NCBI GenBank assembly: GCA_004524595.1
Contig: SDOA01000118.1
Span: 1 to 12,401, forward strand
Direction of reading: 5' to 3'
DNA length: 12,401 nucleotides
Source of the DNA: Candidatus Thorarchaeota archaeon
GTDB taxonomy: Archaea > Asgardarchaeota > Thorarchaeia > Thorarchaeales > Thorarchaeaceae
Shown: positions 7,010 through 12,401 of the stretch, piece by piece
How positions within the stretch are numbered: position 1 is the stretch's first letter
How the letters are laid out: the number at the start of each line of letters is the position of its first letter
Program-made: the position numbers and the translations under genes
The notes under the pieces: model-generated
Database searches by the model: none
The model's input: only the letters and a program-made list of their open reading frames with translations
What the model was told of the DNA's origin: nothing

Positions 7010-7138
7010 GACCCGGAATCAGGATTTCACGAATCCCCTGTTTTTGTAAATATAAAGCGAGTTATATTCAATGAATTTGAGAAAGCGAAGTTGGTTGTTA
7101 ACATTGATTCGAAGTTCAAATATTCCTTTTTCCGGGTC
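7010..7138. ncRNA. Possible structured RNA closed by a 9-bp GC-rich stem
   Basis: GACCCGGAA (7010-7018) is perfectly complementary to TTCCGGGTC (7130-7138), 111 bases apart, in otherwise AT-rich DNA. Inside lie the hairpin at 7020-7040 and a second pairing, GAATTTGA (7073-7080) with TCAAAT-AT-TC (7116-7125). Together these suggest a branched fold. It matches no RNA family I recognise. The first inner hairpin looks like a terminator, which competes with this reading, and a chance 9-mer in a gap this size is possible. Confidence 0.25.
7020..7045 (+). terminator. Hairpin plus T5 terminator of the thioredoxin gene
   Basis: CAGGATT pairs with AATCCCCTG through a seven-base-pair stem with a two-C bulge and a TCACG loop (7020-7040). 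TTTTT (7041-7045) follows at once. It lies 25 bases after the thioredoxin stop and resembles a factor-independent terminator. Confidence 0.5.
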
Positions 7139-7317
7139 TAGGTCAGTATTCCTAACCTACTTTTCTATTTCAAAATTATAATAAAAGTGAGTGCTTCATA
7201 GCAATAATCAATATTTGACAATAAATCTCTAATCCCCCTTCGTAAATGTTTGAGCATATTTATTACAAGGATTAGCTGTCTAGATGCCTGTTAACATAAC
7301 TAGAGGTTGAATCGCGT

Positions 7318-7512
7318 ATGGGAGCTTTAAGAACAATAGGAAAACTTCTCTTAGCGTATGTTATATTTGGAATTGTATTCTCTTTATTAATCCTGAATGA
7401 TGTTATTAGCATACATGATGGTAATATCATTATCATAGTCTTATTTTGGGTTTTTCAACCAGTAATTATTATTTTCAACATTCTCTATCACACATTTCCC
7501 TTTTTGCCTTGA
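7318..7512 (+). CDS. Small two-helix membrane protein, unknown function
   Basis: 64 residues, mostly hydrophobic, with two probable membrane helices (about 8-27 and 36-58) joined by a short polar turn (NDVISIHDGN). A basic N-terminus (GALRTIGK) suggests the N-end faces the cytoplasm. No family is recognised. The frame is supported by GAGGTTGA (7303-7310) at suitable spacing before the ATG, by the coherent two-helix pattern and by its own intergenic upstream region. It converges on the isoaspartyl peptidase gene, 35 bases away, and is otherwise isolated, so context gives no functional hint. It could be a small integral subunit or stress peptide. Because it is short, coding status is likely but not certain. 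Confidence 0.65.
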   Translation: MGALRTIGKLLLAYVIFGIVFSLLILNDVISIHDGNIIIIVLFWVFQPVIIIFNILYHTFPFLP

Positions 7513-7517
7513 AAAAA
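7512..7517 (-). terminator. T6 tract after the isoaspartyl peptidase (minus strand)
   Basis: Six A residues on the plus strand give a T6 run on the minus strand, 30 bases past the peptidase stop. It sits at the end of the convergent small membrane gene. Confidence 0.4.
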
Positions 7518-7547
7518 TGATAACATCACACAATGAGACCGTGACAT

Positions 7548-8414
7548 TCATCTTTCACATACTGTTGTTGTTATGTTATCGATATTCCCCTGAATAATAG
7601 TTACAGGCATTGCTTTAGCATTAGTTGCGTAGCCTACATTGCCAACTTGATCTGCAGCGATGATTCCTGCTTCGCTATTGGTCTTTTCTGCAAACATTTT
7701 CATCCCCTTGTTCGCTGCGTTCATTGGACTATCTCCCTCTTCTACATGCAAAACAACCATTCGGCTTAATACAACGCGCATGATATGTTCCCCCCAGCCA
7801 GTTGCAGAGGCACCACCTATTTGATTTGCATAGGCTCCTGAACCCATGACTGGTGAATCTCCAACTCGACCAGGTGTCTTCTTCGAGATGCCCCCAGTAG
7901 ATGAAGTTGCAACTATATCCCCAAAAGAATCTACAACAATGCAACCTACCGTATCTACATCTGGAATATCATATTGACGGCTGATGACTCCTTGGTCAAT
8001 TTCCTTTCGATATCCGACCTCAATCATTTCATCATAGATTCTCTTTGCATTAGGTCCAACGAAGAACTTGTGCTTTGTCTTTTCCATGACATATCTTGCC
8101 AAAGAGATAGGGTTGATAATGTCAGTCACACCAGCTACTGACCCAAAATCCAAGTTTTTGCCATCAACGATCATCGCATCAAGTTCAACAATTCCATCAG
8201 CATTTGGACGTGCGCCTTTTCCTGCATTAAGTTCACCACAACTCTCCATGAATAGTGTGCATGCCTCTGCGGCATCGAGTGCAGAACCACCTGCAAGAAG
8301 TGTCAAAAAACCCACTTTTGCCGCTCTATTGACGTATTCAAGGCCAATAGGTATTCGTTCGTCCTTCCAATCTCCAGCACCACCATGCACAATTATCAAA
8401 GGTAATTTTATCAT
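7548..8414 (-). CDS. Isoaspartyl peptidase / plant-type L-asparaginase (family T2, Ntn hydrolase)
   Basis: 288 residues. These enzymes are made as a proenzyme that cuts itself before a threonine, which then becomes the nucleophile. They release aspartate from isoaspartyl dipeptides and often hydrolyse asparagine. The sequence shows LIIVHGGAGDW at the N-terminus, the NAGKGARPNADG segment, and the cleavage site D-TVG, with the nucleophile at Thr155. Next come STGGI, GRVGDSP (substrate-binding Arg and Asp), and SATGWGE. The residue before the nucleophile is Asp, where many family members have Gly. I place the start at ATG 8414, five bases after GGTGA; an in-frame ATG at 8426 overlaps that site and has no signal of its own. 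It is a lone minus-strand gene, divergent from the metallo-beta-lactamase-fold gene. It fits the local peptide-degradation theme. Family assignment is secure; relative asparaginase activity is unknown. Confidence 0.95.
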   Translation of the reverse strand: MIKLPLIIVHGGAGDWKDERIPIGLEYVNRAAKVGFLTLLAGGSALDAAEACTLFMESCGELNAGKGARPNADGIVELDAMIVDGKNLDFGSVAGVTDIINPISLARYVMEKTKHKFFVGPNAKRIYDEMIEVGYRKEIDQGVISRQYDIPDVDTVGCIVVDSFGDIVATSSTGGISKKTPGRVGDSPVMGSGAYANQIGGASATGWGEHIMRVVLSRMVVLHVEEGDSPMNAANKGMKMFAEKTNSEAGIIAADQVGNVGYATNAKAMPVTIIQGNIDNITTTVCER

Positions 8415-8419
8415 ATAAT

Positions 8420-8424
8420 TCACC
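8420..8424 (-). promoter_or_regulatory. Ribosome binding site GGTGA deciding the T2 peptidase start
   Basis: The minus strand reads GGTGA ATTAT ATG, the same motif and spacing as M32-B. The motif overlaps the upstream ATG at 8426, making the ATG at 8414 the likely start. Confidence 0.65.
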
Positions 8425-8582
8425 ATATCTTATGAAGAGATTTTTTAACTAAGAGATAATTCTGTCGATTTTAATTTCGAGTCGTGAAATATATGACTAA
8501 ACAAGTTAACCTTTCTAACTAATGAATAGTTTTTCTGCATTAAGTTCAAAACGCATTCATTCTTTTATTTATAAGAAATTCA

Positions 8583-9392
8583 ATGCTTGTTCAGAGAATT
8601 GGTTCTCGCGGTATGGTAATCTCGTTTGAAGAACCTTACCTTACGAACATATATTTGATAGTGACAGATGAGCGTCTTTTTGTACTGGATACCTTTCTGG
8701 GTTCTTCTCCAATGAACCAGTTACGAGAAGTAATAGATAAAGAAGGATTGTCTGGTCGACCTATTGTTATTTTCAATTCGCACGCTGATTATGACCACTA
8801 TTGGGGAAATGGGTCTCTCCCATCGACAATGATCATTGGACATATTAAATGTCGAGAACGCATAATTTCGGAATGTTCGAAAGCAATTGAGAGGTATTCA
8901 GATCATAAAAGGGGAGATGTCATCATTGGGCCTCCAAACATAACATTCACTAATAAGCTATTTTTTCCAAATGATGGAATCGAGTTTTTTTACTCCCCAG
9001 GACATACTTTGGACTCAGCCTCTTGTTATGATTCTGTAGATGGAGTGCTTTTCGTAGGCGATAATATCGAGGATCCCATTCCCTATCTCAATCATGCGAA
9101 TTTTGAGCAATATGTGAAGACTCTAAGGAAGTATCTTGAAATTGATTGGAAGACAATGGTAACTGGGCACGATAAAATATTGAAAAGTTCAGACCTCATC
9201 TATCATAATTTGAAATACTTGTCAGCGTTCTTGAATTGGGATTTCGATTTAGAATCGATGGAAGACGCTGAGTTCAAACGCCATCTGAGACATAATTTAG
9301 TAACCTTAAAGGACGAGTTGATGCGGGACAATTCTAGTGGGGATTTCATTAGACATCTCAACGATGTAAATCAGCGAGAACTAGACTTATGA
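8583..9392 (+). CDS. Metallo-beta-lactamase-fold hydrolase, HxDxDH variant
   Basis: 269 residues. The fold is clear: TNIYLIVTDERLFVLDTFLG opens the sandwich, and the metal motif is NSHADYDHYWGN (His67, Asp69, Asp71, His72). The remaining ligand positions follow: SPGHTLDS (His141), FVGDNIEDP (Asp160) and VTGHDK (His196). The usual HxHxDH motif is changed to HxDxDH, with an aspartate at the second ligand position. Flavodiiron proteins carry an acidic residue there (HxExDH), but this protein lacks a flavodoxin domain. It is probably a soluble hydrolase of unknown substrate; a binuclear centre is expected but the metals could differ from zinc. A C-terminal helical tail follows from about residue 205. 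No convincing ribosome site precedes ATG 8583; a TTTATTTATAA lies just ahead, so the transcript leader may be very short or the true start slightly downstream (Met11). Confidence 0.9.
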   Translation: MLVQRIGSRGMVISFEEPYLTNIYLIVTDERLFVLDTFLGSSPMNQLREVIDKEGLSGRPIVIFNSHADYDHYWGNGSLPSTMIIGHIKCRERIISECSKAIERYSDHKRGDVIIGPPNITFTNKLFFPNDGIEFFYSPGHTLDSASCYDSVDGVLFVGDNIEDPIPYLNHANFEQYVKTLRKYLEIDWKTMVTGHDKILKSSDLIYHNLKYLSAFLNWDFDLESMEDAEFKRHLRHNLVTLKDELMRDNSSGDFIRHLNDVNQRELDL

Positions 9393-9426
9393 CAAATCGT
9401 TGTTGAAACTTTACTTTCTAAATGAG

Positions 9427-9432
9427 TTTTTT
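9427..9432 (+). terminator. T6 tract after the metallo-beta-lactamase-fold gene
   Basis: A run of six T residues lies 35 bases beyond the stop. It suggests that the next gene is transcribed separately. Confidence 0.35.
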
Positions 9433-9484
9433 CTAAGATAAACTTGAAATATTGCGTAGATTAGTTAACTTTAGGAATGATTGA

Positions 9485-10033
9485 ATGTCAAAAGAGAAGC
9501 AAGATGAATTCAACCCACTCGTCCATGGATTGAATAAAGGCGAGAACTTTGAAATAGGTTATGAAGCGGGTTTCTATATTTTGAAGTTCATTCGCAATGG
9601 TTGTTGTCCAATGTTTCTTCTAATAATAGGAGCGGCTGCACTTGGTGTTCTCGCACATGGAGCTCCAGCAGGGATGCTACTCATTGTCATTATTTATAAT
9701 ATGGCGGCTTTGATTGCTTTTATTCTCCTAGCCTTCTATGTTCTTTTCATGGCATTTCAGGTGAAACGAACGAAATATTTCATTACCAATCAGAGATTAT
9801 TAGAAGTCCAGGGAAGAAGAATAGTAAAGCAAATACCCCGAACTAACCTTCAGAACTCTGAAACTGATCAGTATTTGAAATCCACATTTGAATCAAAACG
9901 GGGAGTACATTACAACTACAACATCCTAGTTACTGACAATATTTCAGGGGTTGCGATACTCATGACTTCGTTACCAAGTGATATTTCTGACACCATTGAG
10001 AGATGGGTCAATGACAAGAAACGAAAAGCGTGA
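9485..10033 (+). CDS. Membrane protein with a bacterial-type PH-like domain
   Basis: 182 residues. A polar N-terminus (1-38) is followed by two membrane helices, about 40-58 and 62-92, with a short loop around HGAPAG. The C-terminal part begins with VKRTKYFITNQRLLEVQGRR and IVKQIPRTNLQN, the 'T-x-x-Y-x-I-T-x-x-R' and 'I-P-x-x-x-I/L' rhythm of the bacterial PH domain family found in YdbT-like membrane proteins. Such domains form a cytoplasmic beta barrel whose role is mostly unknown. A last helix (about 165-180) ends in a basic KKRKA tail. AGGA (9473-9476) precedes the ATG at eight bases. It sits between two enzyme genes on the same strand with gaps of about 90 bases on each side, so a shared function is not indicated. 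PH-like assignment is probable; function is unknown. Confidence 0.8.
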   Translation: MSKEKQDEFNPLVHGLNKGENFEIGYEAGFYILKFIRNGCCPMFLLIIGAAALGVLAHGAPAGMLLIVIIYNMAALIAFILLAFYVLFMAFQVKRTKYFITNQRLLEVQGRRIVKQIPRTNLQNSETDQYLKSTFESKRGVHYNYNILVTDNISGVAILMTSLPSDISDTIERWVNDKKRKA

Positions 10034-10123
10034 GATTCGCTCTACTCATAACCAATTCGAATAATACTTAGAAGTTCAAAAGCAATGCAAATACTCAAAT
10101 CATAGTCCAATTCTGGAATAATC

Positions 10124-11998
10124 ATGACTTCTAAAGCGAAGTTTGAGAATTACTTGGCTATTGAACTAGCTGGCGGTGCAAGCTGGCATCCTGATGGGAA
10201 ACAGATCGCTTTCACCTCGAATGCATCAGGTCAATTTCAGATTTACATCTGTGAGGTTTCAAAAGGCAAAACTATGCCCCGTAAACAGATAACGAATGAA
10301 GATGATCGATGTACTGACCCTAGATATCTTCCTGATGGAACCTTACTCTTCAAACGAGACCGTGGAGGTGATGAGAATTTTCAATTAGGACTCGTGGATG
10401 AAAATGAGGTTTTGCATTGGTTAACATCAGATTTTGATGCAAAATATCTACCGGGATTGATTACGGAATCTTATCTTTATTTCTGTGCCAATCTAAATGA
10501 TCGTGCTAGATTTGATGTATACAGATGGAAACTACCTCTTCTTGAAAACAAGCCTGAAGTGATACATGAACCAACAGCAGGATTAGTTCAAGTGACTGCG
10601 AGTTCAGAAGATGAGAATTTTATTCTTATGACTCAATTCATCGGTAATATGGACAGACACATCTTATTGCTCAACATTGAGACAATGGAGGTTGATGATT
10701 TAACCTCTGAACTCTGTGGGAATTTACCAACAAGATGGGAGGTAGTAAGATGGATTGATGAAGAAAATATCATTGTTGTGACCGATTATGAATCAGATAT
10801 CAAAAGGCTAGGTGTTCTTAAGATTTCCAAACAGTTTGTTCGATTAGAAGATTTCATGGAAAAAATCGATTTCGAGATAGAAGATCAATTTGCATACTCA
10901 AAGGATTCAATCTGGACATATTTTATTGAAAATCAAGAGGGGTATACAACTATTCACAGAGCCAAGTTCACAAAAGATACTGTAAGTGATCATGAAGTTC
11001 TTTCATTTCCAATAAGAGGCGTAGTCCCTTCAGGAGATTCAAGGTCTTGGATTTTTGCACTAAGTCTATCACCAGACGAACATATGTTAGCTGTCACTTT
11101 AAGTTCTGGGGTGCAACCTACTAATGTGTGGATAGTTAGTATCAGGGACATGACAAGTTGGCCAGCCACTCAAGTCAGTATAGCTGGAATTGATCCATCG
11201 ACCTTTATTGAGCCAACCCTACATAGATTCGAGAGCTTTGATTCTCTAAGTGTGCCATATTTCAGATTCATACCCAATGGAGATATACCTCGTAAAGGAT
11301 GGCCTGCAATCTTTCTGATACATGGAGGGCCGGAATCGCAAATTCGTCCCGATTTCAATCCAGTGATTCAATTCTTTCTTGCCTCTGGATTTGCAATAAT
11401 TGCACCAAATATCAGAGGGAGTGACGGGTACGGTAGAAAATATCTAGACTTAGATAACATTGAGAAAAGGCTCGATTCCATTAACGATATTCGATATTTG
11501 GCATTTCATATCAAGAAAAATGATGAAGAAATCAATGGAGATTGCCTTATAATATATGGAGGCTCGTATGGTGGATTTGCGGTTTTATCTTCAATGACAG
11601 AATATCCAGATATTTGGAGAGCAGGTGTGGATTTAGTAGGGATATCCAACTTCGTGACATTCCTTCAAAATACTGCTGCATGGAGGCAACCTTTGAGAGA
11701 ATGTGAATATGGCAGTCTTGCTGATGATATGGACACACTAATCAGAATTAGTCCAATACACAAAGTAGACAAAATAGCTGCTCCTCTTTTTATTATCCAA
11801 GGAGATAATGATGAACGGGTACCGCTTTCTGAGTCCATCCAGATATATGAAAAACTCAAAGAGAAGGGATTAGAAGTACGAATGATGCGATTTGCAGACG
11901 AAGGACATGGCTTAGCTAAACTGGAAAATAAAATCAAGGCATATACTGAGGTTCTGCACTGGTTGAAAGATATCATAGAATCTGTCAAAGATCAATAG
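10124..11998 (+). CDS. Serine peptidase of family S9 (prolyl oligopeptidase / acylaminoacyl peptidase type)
   Basis: 624 residues, a usual S9 size. The N-terminal 360 or so residues form a beta-propeller, seen as repeated blade-like units: GASWHPDGKQIAFTS, DPRYLPDGTLLFKRD and SLSPDEHMLAVTLS. The C-terminal alpha/beta-hydrolase domain has the oxyanion segment HGGPESQ (400-406), GGSYGGF with nucleophile Ser481, QGDNDERVP with Asp563, and DEGHGL with His595. The triad and order are intact, so it should be active. It has no signal peptide and is probably cytoplasmic, cutting short peptides that can enter the propeller or releasing N-blocked residues. The S9C (acylaminoacyl peptidase) type fits best because of the TolB/WD-like blades, though subfamily is uncertain. 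The ATG at 10124 is the first in frame, with only a weak GGA upstream. It precedes the M3 peptidase gene by 225 bases. Confidence 0.95.
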   Translation: MTSKAKFENYLAIELAGGASWHPDGKQIAFTSNASGQFQIYICEVSKGKTMPRKQITNEDDRCTDPRYLPDGTLLFKRDRGGDENFQLGLVDENEVLHWLTSDFDAKYLPGLITESYLYFCANLNDRARFDVYRWKLPLLENKPEVIHEPTAGLVQVTASSEDENFILMTQFIGNMDRHILLLNIETMEVDDLTSELCGNLPTRWEVVRWIDEENIIVVTDYESDIKRLGVLKISKQFVRLEDFMEKIDFEIEDQFAYSKDSIWTYFIENQEGYTTIHRAKFTKDTVSDHEVLSFPIRGVVPSGDSRSWIFALSLSPDEHMLAVTLSSGVQPTNVWIVSIRDMTSWPATQVSIAGIDPSTFIEPTLHRFESFDSLSVPYFRFIPNGDIPRKGWPAIFLIHGGPESQIRPDFNPVIQFFLASGFAIIAPNIRGSDGYGRKYLDLDNIEKRLDSINDIRYLAFHIKKNDEEINGDCLIIYGGSYGGFAVLSSMTEYPDIWRAGVDLVGISNFVTFLQNTAAWRQPLRECEYGSLADDMDTLIRISPIHKVDKIAAPLFIIQGDNDERVPLSESIQIYEKLKEKGLEVRMMRFADEGHGLAKLENKIKAYTEVLHWLKDIIESVKDQ

Positions 11999-12223
11999 CT
12001 CTAATCCTTACCAAAAAATAAAACAGAGTAATAACATGAATCTATACTAGGTCAACACATCAATTTTTCCAAATCACTAAATTGAGAGAACTAAGTTTAT
12101 GACAAAATTGAGCTTGGTATCTCATCAACAATAGTGAGGGATTTTTGGCTATCTACATCATCTAATGCCTATGACATAGTACTCTTAAAGACAATTTATG
12201 AAAACTGATTAGGTAAGATCTGC

Positions 12224-12401
12224 ATGGCCGAATCAGAGAAGATGCGCTGGGACCTCTCTCAGCTGGTGGAATTCGATGACCCAGGTTACATCGAAGAGCA
12301 ATTGACAGCTGCTGTCAAAGCAGCAGAAGAGATGCGGCTGAAATATCGAAGTAAGATAGAATCTTTTCAAGCAAAAGAACTTCTAGATATGCTTGAATCA
12401 G
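12224..12401 (+). CDS. Oligoendopeptidase F-like metallopeptidase (family M3), N-terminal fragment
   Basis: 59 codons are visible before the right edge. The pattern MRWDLSQLVEFDDPGYIEEQL followed by a helix with A-A-x-K-A-A-E-E and KYRSKIESF matches the start of M3B oligoendopeptidases, which open with 'WdLs.L' and a long helical N-domain. The HExxH zinc motif lies outside the window, so catalytic competence cannot be checked. The full protein would be about 560-610 residues. AGGT (12211-12214) precedes the ATG by nine bases. The codons look richer in G and C at third positions than those of neighbouring genes, which may reflect strong expression or separate ancestry. The 225-base gap before it is longer than the other gaps on this side and probably contains its own promoter. 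I am fairly confident in the family from this short piece. Confidence 0.8.
   Translation, partial: MAESEKMRWDLSQLVEFDDPGYIEEQLTAAVKAAEEMRLKYRSKIESFQAKELLDMLES

Larger units (their letters stand above)
6996..7317. other. 322-base intergenic region without a recognisable gene
   Basis: No plausible coding frame was found on either strand. The region holds a terminator hairpin (7020-7045), a 9-base GC-rich inverted repeat at its outer positions 7010-7018 and 7130-7138, a smaller TAGGT-N11-ACCTA repeat just after it (7139-7159), and AT-rich DNA leading to the ribosome site GAGGT (7303-7307) of the small membrane protein. I checked for tRNA features and found no valid T-arm. Confidence 0.6.

Noticed and set aside
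7010..7138. tRNA gene with an intron, suggested by the GC-rich closing stem
   Set aside because: No T-arm with the required G53-C61 pair was found on either strand, and the base at position 8 does not fit.
8068..8418. 116-codon plus-strand reading frame
   Set aside because: It is the antisense shadow of the isoaspartyl peptidase; its Ser/Ala/Pro-rich composition is a by-product of the opposite frame.
11665..11988. 107-codon minus-strand reading frame
   Set aside because: It lies opposite the catalytic region of the S9 peptidase, with no start signal or domain.
1..12401. CRISPR arrays, insertion sequences or prophage genes
   Set aside because: I saw no regularly spaced repeats, transposase or integrase motifs, or long terminal repeats anywhere in the window.

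Overview
The window looks like the chromosome of an uncultivated archaeon with an AT-rich genome. The signs are compact, mostly single-gene units, Shine-Dalgarno motifs of the GGAGGT/GGTGA type, TATA-like boxes about 40-45 bases upstream of the starts of a divergent gene pair, T-rich terminators, and a gene mix typical of protein-degrading archaea. An Asgard-type lineage is possible from the gene content, but no marker here proves it. There are no rRNA genes, recognisable tRNAs, CRISPR repeats, transposases or phage genes.

Layout. 1-2408 (minus strand): an M32 carboxypeptidase (M32-A) followed 21 bases later by a radical SAM protein that runs off the left edge, probably a few codons short of its end. 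2626-3867 (plus): a coupled pair, an unrecognised one-pass membrane protein and an isoprenylcysteine/phospholipid-methyltransferase-like membrane enzyme. 3918-6406 (minus): an EamA/DMT transporter followed by a second M32 carboxypeptidase (M32-B). 6549-6995 (plus): a thioredoxin, divergent from the transporter. 6996-7317: a 322-base non-coding gap with a terminator hairpin and a GC-rich long-range inverted repeat. 7318-7512 (plus): a 64-residue two-helix membrane protein. 7548-8414 (minus): an isoaspartyl peptidase/L-asparaginase. 8583-11998 (plus): a metallo-beta-lactamase-fold protein, a membrane protein with a PH-like domain, and an S9 prolyl-oligopeptidase-family enzyme. From 12224 (plus): the start of an M3 oligoendopeptidase, cut by the right edge.

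The theme is peptide breakdown. Five of the thirteen genes are peptidases from four unrelated families (M32 twice, T2, S9, M3), together with one possible amino-acid or metabolite transporter. These would cover endo-cleavage of oligopeptides (M3, S9), removal of C-terminal residues (M32) and clearing of isoaspartyl dipeptides (T2). They do not form one operon, so the clustering is a neighbourhood rather than a transcript. The two M32 enzymes align without gaps over about 503 residues, with about half of the residues identical by hand count. They are therefore an old duplication, now split by the methyltransferase pair and the convergent gene ends.

I saw no clearly new multi-gene system. The best leads are the M32 pair and its changed motif residue, the unknown membrane protein coupled to the methyltransferase, the palindrome in the thioredoxin promoter, and the structured-looking gap at 7010-7138.
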